Position numbers and translations under genes: made by a program
Part shown: piece after piece, positions 1 to 8,967 of the stretch
Layout: the number at the start of each line of letters is the position of its first letter
Numbering within the stretch: position 1 is the stretch's first letter
Notes under the pieces: model-generated
The model's database searches: none
Seen by the model: the letters and a program-made list of their open reading frames with translations, nothing else
Told to the model about the DNA's origin: nothing
Assembly (NCBI GenBank): GCA_016200225.1
Contig: JACQFD010000001.1
Location: forward strand, 124,001 to 188,000
Direction of reading: 5' to 3'
From: Planctomycetota bacterium
GTDB lineage: Bacteria; Planctomycetota; UBA1135; JACQFD01
DNA length: 64,000 nt

Positions 1-369
1 GTAGGGCGAAAATACAATAACTTCATCGCCGGGATCGACGAGCGTCTGCAGCGCGTTGTAGAGCGCCTGTTTCGCGCCATTTGTAACTAAAATGTTGCAG
101 GCCTCGACGGCGATACCGTGCGTTTTGCATAAATGTCCGGCGATGGCGGCGCGCAATTCGGGGATTCCGGCGACGGCCGTGTACTTGGTTTTCCCGGCGA
201 GCGCCGCCGCGTGCGCCGCCTCGATCACTTCGATCGGCGTATCGAAATCAGGTTCGCCCGCGCCAAGACTGATAACGTCGCCGCCGGCGCGAATGAGGTC
301 TTTGACGCGCGCGTCGAGGGCGAGTGTGGGCGACGGCCGGAGGGTGCGGGCGCGCGTTGAGAGTTTCAT
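1..369 (-). CDS. Aspartate aminotransferase (class I PLP enzyme), N-terminal part only
   Basis: The reverse strand encodes at least 123 residues from an ATG at 367-369 and runs out of the window at base 1, so only the N-terminal third is present. Seen directly: the start MKLSTRARTLRPSPT, then GAGEPDFDTP, KTKYTAVAGIPELRAAIA, VTNGAKQALYNALQTL and PGDEVIVFSPY. These are the hallmark N-terminal segments of class I aspartate aminotransferases (AatA/AspC type): substrate-binding GEPDFDTP, the TNGAKQAL phosphate-cup segment and the PGDEV(I/L) turn. The family transfers the amino group of aspartate to 2-oxoglutarate using PLP. The catalytic lysine lies outside the window, so substrate specificity cannot be judged. 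Confidence 0.9.
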   Translation of the reverse strand, partial: MKLSTRARTLRPSPTLALDARVKDLIRAGGDVISLGAGEPDFDTPIEVIEAAHAAALAGKTKYTAVAGIPELRAAIAGHLCKTHGIAVEACNILVTNGAKQALYNALQTLVDPGDEVIVFSPY

Positions 370-507
370 CGACGGGATATCGGCGGTTGAAACGAGCAAG
401 CATACCGTTTCGCGGGACTGCGAGCGACGCGGCGCCGTCGATGGACGGCGGACGCGCGTGCGGCTCCTTCCCCTGTCGCCGCGCGCTTCGTAGCTTCCGT
501 CACCCCT

Positions 508-2646
508 ATGGCCCAGACGAATCCGCCGAATCCGAAGAATCCAACCGACTCGCAGATCATCGCGCGCTTCGCGAAGACCGGCACCGCGATGCGCGCGCTC
601 ATCGACGAGCAAGCGCGAAAAAAGCGTCGGGTGCGCGCGGTCAAACTACTGATCGGATTTATTGTATTTTTAATAATATTTTATCTAGCGGTCACGACGT
701 TCATATTCAATCCGATCGAGCCGGGGGTGATCGCATTTTATAATGCCGTGCCCAAGAATTGTGAATTCTTCGCGCGCAAGGCCGATCTCGCGGCCGATTT
801 TCCGCTGCCGCCGACGGTGATGACGCCCGGCACCGAGGAGGCCGTTCTGTGGCACGCGTTTCAGAACGGTAAACTCGGCGTTCCGGCCGCGACCGTGCAG
901 TCGTGGATGCAACAATACGATACTTTCGTCAAATCGCTCGAAGGGACGCCCATCGATCCACTCCGCGATCTGTTTGGAAAAGAAGTGTGCGTCGCCGGCC
1001 GGTTCGCCGACAAAGGCGGACTCGATCAGACGCGTTTTTGTGTATATTTGCGCGTCGGTTGGAGAATTCGCGCGCTCATGGGCTTCGTCAAATACGATTT
1101 TATTCGAAACAAGTTCATTAAAGATATCAAAATCGAAACGCTGCCCTCGGGAATATGGAAAGTGTCGCCTCCCGGGTCGCCGAAGGATTTCTTCGTTTAT
1201 AGAACGAGCGATCTCCTGATGGTCGCGAGCGACGAAGATTGGATCAAGGAAGTGAATAATTTACTGATCGACAAGGAGGGGAGTTTCGGATTGACCACCA
1301 TTTATGCGGAAGACATCCGCAAACGCCTCGATCAGCGGGTCGCGGACCGTTCGGCGCCGTCGAACATGCAATTGTATATTAATCTCGACGAATATCGCAA
1401 AGCGGCGAAACCGGGAAAACAATGGTATGATCCGGCTTCGCCGATTCTCGAAGAAAGAGTCCTGGCATCCGTTTTTCATCCAGAATTTGTAAAGGATCTC
1501 GCGGCGGTGATTCGCTTCGAAAAAGAGCCGCGGCGGCGCATCGCGTTCGACCTCACCTGTCGCACCGACGGCGAAAAATTGCAGCCGTTCGGACGGAAAT
1601 TACTACAGGACAAATGGGATCAACAATTAACAACCATCGACGTGCGCCTCGCGGGCGAGATGATTCCGCAGGCGGCGTTCGGGGGCGGCGCGGCGGCGAT
1701 ATCGGCGGGCGATCTCGCGCGCGCGCTCGAATCGCATTTAACAGTTGAAGACCGCCGCATGTTCGACGCGCAAGTCAAATCCGCCGGCCGGTTCGATTCG
1801 ACGCGGGCGCTCGCGGACGAAATCGGCAACTGCCTCGGCGACCGCGCCATCATGGTTTTTAGAGAAAATAATTATCCGCACGAGGATCAGGACCCCGCCG
1901 ACAATCCGCCCGATCCCGCCGTCGCCATGGTGTTTCCGCAGCGCGATCCGGGCAAGATCCGCGCGCTGATGGATTTCGTTAAAAATAACAGAACGACGCT
2001 CGGCGTATCGCAGGTCATGACGTACGACATCGACCGGATTTATAAGTTGATGGAATATTATATTAATCAAATTCCCGGCAACGGCGAAATCGCCGCGCTG
2101 CCGGTCGGCGCCGACACGAGCAGCAACTTTTTTATAAGTAATCAGGCAAAGCTCATTAAGAATATCCACCGCATGTGGGCCGGAGGCAGCCAGGAAGAGG
2201 ATCGCCCGTACGGCATCGATTCGTTATATAAAGATCTGCTCGCGGAGGAAAAAGGCCGGCATCTGAACGCGATGTTTTTCTTGAACGGCCCGAAATTTTC
2301 GAAAGCGCTGAAGAAATATACAGAATACTGGATGGGCGAAACGGTCGAAATGACGCCCGAGCAAATGACGGCGCAGCGGCCAAAGGTATTCGAGCGGATC
2401 CTTAAGGAAAAATACCCCAACTACAACCCGCAGACGGTCACCGACAAGATTCGCGAAGAAATCGAACACCTCGTCGACGATGATTTTGATAAACGTCGAC
2501 ATGAGGCAAAATCCAACATTTCGCCGCAAGTGAAACAACAATACGACGACATGCTTCGCCACGTTGCCTCCGTTCCCGGCGCCGCGGCGACGCTTCAACT
2601 CGAAGCGAAGCGCGCGCGCGTTTATGTGAATATTATTTTGGAGTAA
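508..2646 (+). CDS. Large membrane-anchored protein of unknown function
   Basis: A 712-residue protein not recognised as a named family. A hydrophilic, basic N-terminus (ends in RKKRRVRAVK) precedes one strongly hydrophobic segment at about residues 46-68, after which the chain is soluble. This predicts a single-pass inner-membrane protein with a large periplasmic or extracytoplasmic domain of about 640 residues. No catalytic motif, haem motif or repeat was seen. The overall look, with segments such as LPSGIWKVSPPGSPKDFFVYRTSDLLMVASD, recalls DUF3352-like membrane-anchored proteins of Planctomycetes, but that is an impression only. The start is the first ATG after the divergent aminotransferase gene; an alternative in-frame ATG lies 27 codons later. 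It is probably followed in the same direction by the small gene at 2703. Confidence 0.75.
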   Translation: MAQTNPPNPKNPTDSQIIARFAKTGTAMRALIDEQARKKRRVRAVKLLIGFIVFLIIFYLAVTTFIFNPIEPGVIAFYNAVPKNCEFFARKADLAADFPLPPTVMTPGTEEAVLWHAFQNGKLGVPAATVQSWMQQYDTFVKSLEGTPIDPLRDLFGKEVCVAGRFADKGGLDQTRFCVYLRVGWRIRALMGFVKYDFIRNKFIKDIKIETLPSGIWKVSPPGSPKDFFVYRTSDLLMVASDEDWIKEVNNLLIDKEGSFGLTTIYAEDIRKRLDQRVADRSAPSNMQLYINLDEYRKAAKPGKQWYDPASPILEERVLASVFHPEFVKDLAAVIRFEKEPRRRIAFDLTCRTDGEKLQPFGRKLLQDKWDQQLTTIDVRLAGEMIPQAAFGGGAAAISAGDLARALESHLTVEDRRMFDAQVKSAGRFDSTRALADEIGNCLGDRAIMVFRENNYPHEDQDPADNPPDPAVAMVFPQRDPGKIRALMDFVKNNRTTLGVSQVMTYDIDRIYKLMEYYINQIPGNGEIAALPVGADTSSNFFISNQAKLIKNIHRMWAGGSQEEDRPYGIDSLYKDLLAEEKGRHLNAMFFLNGPKFSKALKKYTEYWMGETVEMTPEQMTAQRPKVFERILKEKYPNYNPQTVTDKIREEIEHLVDDDFDKRRHEAKSNISPQVKQQYDDMLRHVASVPGAAATLQLEAKRARVYVNIILE

Positions 2647-2702
2647 CCGGCATTCACCGCATCGAGTATTGAATTCAGCAATCCCTTTTCCAACCAACCG
2701 AC

Positions 2703-2960
2703 ATGTTCCAGAACAATCGCCGAGTTTTTGTTATATTTGTCGTCCTCGCCATCGCCTCCGTCGCAGGATACGCCGTCGCGCGCAGCGCGAATACCGAATC
2801 GTCCCCGGTCGTTGCGGCGGCCACCGGGCGTTGGGCCGTTTACAGCGCAAGTATTCAGGGCGCCCCCGTATATCGCATCGACACGTCGACCGGCGCCACG
2901 TGGATTCAGCAGGGGACAGGCGCGAATCCCGTTTGGGTCAAGATCGTCGAGCAGTTGTAA
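2703..2960 (+). CDS. Small membrane-anchored or secreted hypothetical protein
   Basis: An 85-residue protein beginning MFQNNRRVFVIFVVLAIASVAGYAVA, a clear signal peptide or anchor, followed by about 55 polar residues ending WVKIVEQL. It lies 56 bp after the large anchored protein and reads the same way, so the two may be cotranscribed. Function is not recognised. Its last 22 or so codons fall inside the duplicated segment 2893-3130, so an orphan copy of its C-terminus recurs at 8665-8732. This copy is the complete one and is presumably the original. Confidence 0.6.
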   Translation: MFQNNRRVFVIFVVLAIASVAGYAVARSANTESSPVVAAATGRWAVYSASIQGAPVYRIDTSTGATWIQQGTGANPVWVKIVEQL

Positions 2961-2993
2961 TTTGTGGCCGGGCCCAAAAACTACAATTAAAAG

Positions 2994-3081
2994 TGGTGCC
3001 CGGGACAGGATTTGAACCTGCACGGCTTTAGGGGCCACCAGCCCCTCAAGCTGGCGTGTCTGCCAATTCCACCACCCGGGC
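2994..3081 (-). tRNA. tRNA-Leu (anticodon GAG), left copy
   Basis: Read on the minus strand: acceptor GCCCGGG pairs with CCCGGGC, discriminator A and an encoded CCA at 2996-2994. The anticodon stem CCAGC/GCTGG encloses the loop TTGAGGG, giving anticodon GAG (reads CUC and CUU). There is a class II variable arm (GGCCCCTAAAGCC region) as expected for leucine tRNA, and the T arm has TTCAAAT. Length is 88 nt with CCA. An identical gene lies at 8765-8852. Confidence 0.95.
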
Positions 3082-3090
3082 ACGCGATCC

Positions 3091-3113
3091 TTGGCACCGA
3101 AGGTCGGTGCCAA
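3091..3113. other. Perfect hairpin beside tRNA-Leu
   Basis: TTGGCACCGA, a 3-nt loop AGG, then TCGGTGCCAA: a perfect 10-bp inverted repeat. It lies on the 5' side of the minus-strand tRNA gene and is present in both copies of the direct repeat (second at about 8862-8884). There is no T-run on either side, so it is not a typical intrinsic terminator. It could be a protein-binding or recombination site. Confidence 0.5.
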
Positions 3114-3130
3114 GTTGAGGGGCGGGGATT

Positions 3131-3369
3131 TTCGAGATCTGGAGGCTTTTACGGAAAAAATGATTCGTTGAAGCAATCTGTGTATCGGAACGTATGAGGG
3201 AAAGTCTTTCCGAATAAGAACTTTGGCTTCGCTCTCGCGCATTTGCTGCGATTGGATTCGCCCACTTGCGCTTCATTGACTCCAGTGGTGTACTATTTCG
3301 TCAGCGTCCAGCGTGTCAATTATTCATCTCGCGACACATCAAAAACAAATCAAGGGATAATAACTACAA
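3131..3369. other. Non-coding stretch upstream of the first SBBP gene
   Basis: No supported gene. The stretch is AT-richer towards its 3' end and should hold the promoter and leader of the SBBP gene, but no confident -35/-10 pair was identified. A short ORF (3243-3440) overlaps the proposed signal-peptide start and has no recognisable features. Confidence 0.4.
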
Positions 3370-6005
3370 ATGACCTCCAATCGGCAAATAATATACTTAG
3401 GGATTATTGGGCTTGTACTGATGCTAACGATCATGAGTGATACTGTTCATCCAAGAAGGCAGGGGGGGGGGGGTCGATAAGGTGCAATAGACAATCTCAG
3501 GAACGGAGAATTGCGAAGATTAAGCCCGGGGAGTCCGAATACGAACAAGTCTTGAAGGATTTTGGTTCAATTCCATTGCTATTTGTAGAAAATTGCGGGC
3601 AGGTTGATCCTGCAGTGAAATTCATGGCCCGGCACGCGGGAGCGATTACTTATCTCACCGACGAAGGATTTACAATAAAACTCGGGCGCCTTCGCGGTGA
3701 TCTACCGGATATCGTACAAAGTGAGGTTGAGAAAATGGGCAAGCGAAATGTCGTGGAACATGCCGCGTTCTTCCGGTTTATTAATTGTGAACAAACCCCA
3801 GTTGTCACGCCCATGGAGTTGCAGCCCTCGATAATAAATTATCGGATTGGCAAGGATTCTTCACATTGGGGAAGTAATTGTAAAAGTTATAAGTCCGTGC
3901 TTTACGACCAACTCTACCCAAACACGGGTGTTCGGTTTTACGAATTGAATGGTGCACTTGAGTACGATATTATTGCGCAGCGCGGTGCAGATTTATCGAA
4001 GATCGAAATTGAATGCAAGGGTGTTTCAAATTTGCGAGTGAATGAGCGTGGGCAATTAGTTGGAGAAACGCCTCTTGGAGACATTTGTCAAGGGAAGCCG
4101 GTCGCATGGGCCGAAAACGCTGATGGTGGCAAGGCGCGGATCAGTTGTGAATTCGAGATCAGGCGAACAAATATTTTCGCATTTCGGACGGAGCCAGTTG
4201 GTAAATATGATAAAATTACAATAGATCCTGGGGTACTACTATTTGGCAAATATTTGGGAGGCTCGGGCGTCGATCGTGGCTGGGGGGTAGCTGTAGATGC
4301 CAGCGGGAGTGCATACGTAACCGGTGAAACTCTTTCGTCAGACTATCCCACTTCGCCCGTCACGGGCTATTCCACTTTCGACACTTCCGCCAATGGAAGT
4401 GTCGATGCATTTATTACTAAACTTGGAGGCATCGGTAGATCAATCATTTATTCCACTTATTTTGGTGGATCCGGAAACGATATTAGTTATGCGGTCGATG
4501 TTGATTCCCGGGGATGTGCATATGTATGTGGTGTGACCAGCAGTTCAGATTTTCCCCTCGGTGGAACACCTGTGTTCTATGGGCTCAAGGGTACAACTGA
4601 TGGATTTATCGCGCGATTTAGTTTTAACGGATTTCCGACATATCAAAATCCGCCGAGCCCGCTTCCACCGGGGCTCCTGTGGGATGATTATCAAGGTTGG
4701 GCCACGTACTTTGGAGGCGTAGGGGATGATGGTTGCCTTGACATCGCCTTGGAACCGGGACTTCCCGCATCCTTCCCGATTAGTTGTAGCGCCCCGCCGC
4801 TTTCTGCGTACTTTCCGCGAATTCTAGTCTGTGGATTTGTCAGTTCACCTACGCCACCCTTTCCTCCGCCAACATCGTTTCAGGGCTCTGATTGGGCTGG
4901 AATCGTGAATACTTACAGCTCAATGAACTCAAACCTAATGCCGTATTTGCAATATCCGCAACTGACTACGACTAATCCAATTCCGCCCCCAAACAAGCCC
5001 GCCTACGGCACATCAGACGCTTTTGTAGCGCAATTCATCGATCAGCCAATTCTCTCGTTCACTGGCACTACGGATTTCGACTATCTTTGGTATATTGGTG
5101 GGAGCGGAAACGAATCGGCAAGAGGTGTCGCTTGGTTGCCTGACGGCACCGCGGTCGTTTGCGGAGTTACAACGAGCTTGGATCTGCCAGTAACGACTGC
5201 GAATGCTCTCCAGCCGACATTTGGCGGGGGTGCGAGCGACGGATTTGTGTGCTTTCTGCAGGCTCAGTTTACGTCATACTGTCCACAATCAATCGTTGCC
5301 GGATCTCTTCGCATTGGATATTTGTCCTATTTGGGTGGAAGTGGGGACGATGAGGCGAGGGGAATTGTTAGCGATTTTAGGGACACTGCCTACATTGTTG
5401 GGACGACAACGTCGACTAACCTCGCCACAACCCCCGGCGCGTTTTCAACATCGATCAACCATGGCGCTGGTGGAAACAGTAGCGATGCGTTTGTGACCGC
5501 GCTGAAAATTTCCACATTCCAGCCGTCATTTCCTCCGCCGCCAGGGTTGCCGAATATTACAATGCAATACTTAACATATCTTGGCGGATCAAGCAATGAC
5601 GAAGGTTTTGCAATTAGTCTCGATAGCGGTGCGCTTGCAACTGTTACAGGGTTTACATCTCCCATCATATTTGCGTATGATGTAAATGGGTTGCCAGTAT
5701 ACGGGTCCGATTTTCCCAAGGCTCCTCAATCGGGCACGGCGATTGATTTTGGATATTTCGGTCAGAAAGACGTGTTCATTTCTCAATTAAATGCGGGGGG
5801 TACGGCATTGAACTATTCATTCCTATCTGGTGGTGCACAGGATGATGCGGGCTATTCAATTGCAATAGATATAAATGGAGATCAATATGTGACAGGAGAA
5901 ACATGGTCCGGTAACTTTCATGTTACGCCGGGTGTGCTGGCACCGACAGCCGTGGGAGTTGCATTTCTGGGGCCTGTTGACGCATTTATTCAAAAATTTC
6001 ACTGA
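3370..6005 (+). CDS. Secreted SBBP-repeat (beta-propeller) protein, out of frame at a poly-G tract
   Basis: An ATG at 3370 opens a typical signal peptide (basic start, then IIYLGIIGLVLMLTIM) that runs into the G-tract at 3462-3473 and stops at TAA 3478-3480. The frame one base away is open from 3441 to the TGA at 6003-6005 and encodes over 800 residues. It starts with the N-terminal domain usual in SBBP proteins (PLLFVENCGQ near 3573, later LYPNTGVRFYELNGALEYD) and continues with SBBP repeats of the type FGGSGNDISYAVDVDSRGCAYVCGVT. Adding one G joins both parts into about 878 residues. The only start in the long frame is a TTG at 3552, which would give a protein without an export signal. Such proteins are usually exported or surface-exposed. 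Either the gene is switched off in this clone or the homopolymer was misread. Next gene 10 bp downstream. Confidence 0.75.
3462..3473 (+). repeat. Homopolymeric tract of 12 G in the 5' coding region of the SBBP gene
   Basis: Twelve consecutive G lie between the signal-peptide codons (ending HPRRQ) and the mature SBBP coding sequence. With 12 G the signal peptide frame terminates six bases later; with 13 or 10 G it is continuous with the long frame. Tracts of this length inside exported-protein genes are the classical substrate of slipped-strand phase variation. Confidence 0.85.
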
Positions 6006-6015
6006 GGTTGATCCG

Positions 6016-8565
6016 ATGCGAGCGATACTGCAATTTGTTCTTTCTGTAGCATGGTTCGTGCATGCATTATGTTCATTATGTCTGACGACCGGCTTAACCC
6101 AGGGAGAATACGCGCCGACCAACCAAGGAGCGTCGGCCGATGTTCCACTTGCGATAATTGAGAACTGCGGGCAATGGCCGGCGCAGATCCTTTGGGCGGG
6201 TGCGAGTGGCCGCGTTGCCTGTCGGGGTATTGAATCAGGATTCGTGCTGACCTGCTTGAGTGATGGAAATGAACTCCGAAAGGAGACATTGATGGAAAAT
6301 GTATCCTTCATTTTCGAAGGAGCAGATCCCAATGCTCGACTCGATTTCGCGGATCGTTCAACTGATTCAAACAATTTTTTTCTCAATAACAATTGTGCGA
6401 ATTGGCGCCCCAGTGTGAGCGCCTCTCGTGATTGTGTAATTAAGGAAATATATCCGAATACGGATGTGCGCTTGCATTCAGACAATGGTGTATTTGAATA
6501 CGACATTATTTGTAATAACGTAGCGGAATTGTCCCATATCGTTCTGCGAATCGATGGCGCGCGTTCCGTGCGGCTCGATCCGGATGGTGAACTTCTGATC
6601 GAGGTGACATCGGGTGAAATTCGGCAGCATGTGCCTGTTTCGTATTGGAGGCATTCAGGACGAGCGTCACGCAAGGCCGATGTGCGATGCTCGATCTTAT
6701 CCGGAAATCGCTTGAGCTTTGATATTAAAAGCCCGGAGGCTGGAGACTCAATTGTAATAGATCCGACGATTACATTTTCGACATTTTGGGGACCTGGGGT
6801 GCTGCCTGTAGATTCCACGTACGCCGCATCAAATAAATCCGGTGAAACCGCGATTACATGCAATGTAAACTCTCCGAGTTTTCCAACGACGCCCGGAGCA
6901 TATGATGTTACCTATAATGATCCGGGGGGCGTTGGGTTCGCGGATGTTTTTGTGCGGAAGATGAACTCGACAGGCAATAATCTCATCTATTCGACATTCA
7001 TCGGAGGAAACGGAATGGAAGATGTCCCGATGATTGGAATGGATCAATCAGGCAATACATATTTATGCGGCGGTACGTCGTCGACTAATTTTCCGCTGAC
7101 CGCGGGCGCGCCTTGGCTCAACGCGGGAGTCGGCGGCTATATTTGTAAATTAAATGCTTCGGGCAGCGCACTTCTATTTTCAAGTTACTTTGCAAATATT
7201 AAGGTAGTGCCTTACGCAATTGCGTCCGATGGTGTCGGAAACGCTTACGCAACGGGTTTGATTACCGGTCAAGGCCTATTGACGACTCCGAATGCTTTTA
7301 ATCCGTTTGGAAATCTTCCATTCGGTGGCTTTGGCATGTTTACTGTCAAGATGGACACGGTCAATTCCAGTCTCGCCTTTGGAACTTACTTTGCGTCCAA
7401 TAGTAGTGATACAGGATACGCCATTGCTCCCGATGGCATTGGTGGAGTGTGGGTGCTTGGCGAAACAAACTGGACTGCGATGCCGGTGACTGTCAATGCT
7501 GTCGATCAAACAAGTAGCGGATCAAGCGATACGTATTTAATTAAATTCAATGCTCAGGGCTCGTCGCTCGATTACGCGACGTGGCTTGATTTTGGCGGCG
7601 ATCCTGGTTCAACATGGCGAGACGCTTTATTTTATCGCGATCCATTCATTTATATTTATTTTCATGGATTTACCAATCTGCCGACGACTCCGGGTGCATA
7701 TGTGTCGAGTCCCAGTCTGGGGTCGGCAATGATTAAGATACATCCGGCAAGTGCAAGTATTGTTTTCTCGACGTATCTTGGCATTTCCCTTTCTTATTTG
7801 TATTGTGGAATGGATGAGTCGGGAAATTCATATTTCACGCGGACGGCCACCAATACGATGCCTCCGCTTCTGTTGACTTCTGATGCTTTCAAGAAGAGTG
7901 TGACAGGTCCTGACGATGGCTACATCATGAAGCTAAATAATACGGGGACGGGCGTTTTGTTCGGTAGCTACTTCGGTGCGGCGGGGGATGACATGTTTGG
8001 ACAGTGCATGGGTGTCGGTAGCGACAATTGCCTCGTGCTGGGAGCTTCCAATTCAATAAAGTTTCCGGTTACGCCGGGCGCGTATGATACAACTCCATCG
8101 GGTTATAAATATACACTTTCACTGCTTGTGACTCCGTCAGATCCAGTCGGTGTGATTCCATTCGGTACCGGGACAGCCGGATGCAATGGTTTGGAGCGCC
8201 TCAGTGCAAATGAGCCGGTGGCGTCGGGAGCGTCAAACTTACAATTCATAAGCAGTAATGCGCCGCCTTCATCGGTCGGCGCTTTGATCATAAGTGATCA
8301 GGCGGACTTGTTTGGTTCTGATACATTTGGGCTTGGTATACTTGTACACGTTGGACTTAACACAACAAACCTCTCATGGCTCGACATGTACTCCGATGCA
8401 TGGGGAACGGGATTTACAGATTCCAAATCGCTTGCAACGGGACAAGTGATTCCGGGCCAGGTGTACTATTTGCAATCATTTTGGCTCTGGCCATCCGGAG
8501 GTTGTTCTCCATCAAATTCAAATCTCAGTTCTTCAAACGGACTCGCGATTACGATACAGCCCTGA
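6016..8565 (+). CDS. Secreted SBBP-repeat protein with C-terminal GTGTxGC domain
   Basis: 849 residues from the ATG at 6016, preceded by GAGG at 6004-6007. The signal peptide is MRAILQFVLSVAWFVHALCS, followed by the same N-terminal domain as the upstream gene (PLAIIENCGQWPAQ, later IYPNTDVRLHSDNGVFEYD). SBBP-like repeats follow (for example NLIYSTFIGGNGMEDVPMIG and TYLCGGTSSTNFPL), forming a predicted beta-propeller or solenoid. The last 130 or so residues begin FGTGTAGCNGLERLS and look like the small C-terminal beta domain often found on secreted proteins of Planctomycetes and related groups; the upstream paralogue lacks it. The ORF is open upstream of 6016, but only this start gives a signal peptide. 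Probably cotranscribed with the preceding SBBP gene and likewise exported. Confidence 0.85.
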   Translation: MRAILQFVLSVAWFVHALCSLCLTTGLTQGEYAPTNQGASADVPLAIIENCGQWPAQILWAGASGRVACRGIESGFVLTCLSDGNELRKETLMENVSFIFEGADPNARLDFADRSTDSNNFFLNNNCANWRPSVSASRDCVIKEIYPNTDVRLHSDNGVFEYDIICNNVAELSHIVLRIDGARSVRLDPDGELLIEVTSGEIRQHVPVSYWRHSGRASRKADVRCSILSGNRLSFDIKSPEAGDSIVIDPTITFSTFWGPGVLPVDSTYAASNKSGETAITCNVNSPSFPTTPGAYDVTYNDPGGVGFADVFVRKMNSTGNNLIYSTFIGGNGMEDVPMIGMDQSGNTYLCGGTSSTNFPLTAGAPWLNAGVGGYICKLNASGSALLFSSYFANIKVVPYAIASDGVGNAYATGLITGQGLLTTPNAFNPFGNLPFGGFGMFTVKMDTVNSSLAFGTYFASNSSDTGYAIAPDGIGGVWVLGETNWTAMPVTVNAVDQTSSGSSDTYLIKFNAQGSSLDYATWLDFGGDPGSTWRDALFYRDPFIYIYFHGFTNLPTTPGAYVSSPSLGSAMIKIHPASASIVFSTYLGISLSYLYCGMDESGNSYFTRTATNTMPPLLLTSDAFKKSVTGPDDGYIMKLNNTGTGVLFGSYFGAAGDDMFGQCMGVGSDNCLVLGASNSIKFPVTPGAYDTTPSGYKYTLSLLVTPSDPVGVIPFGTGTAGCNGLERLSANEPVASGASNLQFISSNAPPSSVGALIISDQADLFGSDTFGLGILVHVGLNTTNLSWLDMYSDAWGTGFTDSKSLATGQVIPGQVYYLQSFWLWPSGGCSPSNSNLSSSNGLAITIQP

Positions 8566-8664
8566 TCGCCTACGTATTGGAAGGTGAACACCCTTATGCA
8601 AGCTGCTCTTTCAGGGGGGGATCACGTTCGTTGTTTGGTGACTGGCGCGGGGCCAAAACCAAGC
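8566..8664. other. Right end of the island, no gene seen
   Basis: Short stretch between the second SBBP gene and the right repeat. It contains a run of seven G at 8614-8620. No coding function could be supported. Confidence 0.4.
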
Positions 8665-8732
8665 GCGCCACGTGGATTCAGCAGGGGACAGGCGCGAATC
8701 CCGTTTGGGTCAAGATCGTCGAGCAGTTGTAA
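8665..8732 (+). pseudogene. Orphan C-terminal fragment of the small protein at 2703-2960
   Basis: Encodes the same final residues (ending TGANPVWVKIVEQL) as the gene at 2703-2960, because the right direct repeat begins inside that gene. There is no start codon or signal peptide belonging to it here; the preceding sequence is unrelated. It is a by-product of the duplication. Confidence 0.85.
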
Positions 8733-8764
8733 TTTGTGGCCGGGCCCAAAAACTACAATTAAAG

Positions 8765-8852
8765 TGGTGCCCGGGACAGGATTTGAACCTGCACGGCTTT
8801 AGGGGCCACCAGCCCCTCAAGCTGGCGTGTCTGCCAATTCCACCACCCGGGC
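8765..8852 (-). tRNA. tRNA-Leu (anticodon GAG), right copy
   Basis: Identical to the gene at 2994-3081: same acceptor stem, anticodon loop TTGAGGG, variable arm, T arm and encoded CCA (8767-8765). The upstream hairpin TTGGCACCGA/TCGGTGCCAA is also kept. Both copies appear functional. Confidence 0.95.
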
Positions 8853-8967
8853 ACGCGATCCTTGGCACCGAAGGTCGGTGCCAAGTTGAGGGGCGGGGAT
8901 TGAATTCCGCCTTCATGACAGCGAGCAATTTACGAGGGGACATTGGACTTGCGTGTCGGACTGAGTC

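Larger units (their letters stand above)
2893..3130. repeat. Left copy of a 238-bp direct repeat carrying tRNA-Leu
   Basis: This segment recurs at 8665-8901 with a single difference: four A against three A after ACAATT (near 2989 and 8761). It contains the 3' end of the small gene at 2703-2960, a short intergenic stretch, the whole minus-strand tRNA-Leu gene and a perfect hairpin (3091-3113). Sequence outside the two copies differs on both sides. Near-identity over non-coding flanks indicates a recent duplication. Confidence 0.95.
3131..8664. mobile_element. Lower-GC island between the two tRNA-Leu repeats
   Basis: About 5.5 kb between the direct repeats, holding only two SBBP-repeat protein genes reading in the same direction. 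Base composition is visibly lower in GC and codon choice more even than in the flanking chromosomal genes. No integrase, transposase or other mobility gene was found inside. The structure is that of inserted or tandemly duplicated DNA at a tRNA locus: the left repeat is continuous with the intact small gene and the right repeat with the unrelated sequence after 8901. The boundaries are certain; the mechanism is inference. Confidence 0.65.
8665..8901. repeat. Right copy of the direct repeat carrying tRNA-Leu (237 bp)
   Basis: Matches 2893-3130 apart from one missing A. It marks the right edge of the SBBP island. Confidence 0.95.

Noticed and set aside
3091-3113. Intrinsic terminator
   Set aside because: Perfect stem but no T-run on either strand, and it lies on the 5' side of the minus-strand tRNA.
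3552-6005. A gene starting at the TTG at 3552 as a complete SBBP protein
   Set aside because: It would lack a signal peptide, which the family has, and a perfectly placed signal peptide exists upstream in the next frame across the G-tract.
5856-6863. 335-codon reverse-strand open frame
   Set aside because: Lies opposite both SBBP genes, has no start context or recognisable domain, and looks like a shadow.
8614-8620. Second G-run as another phase-variation site
   Set aside because: Only seven G, and not inside a supported gene.
2893-8901. Integrative element with integrase
   Set aside because: No integrase, recombinase or transposase is encoded between the repeats, so a classical tRNA-targeting element cannot be claimed.
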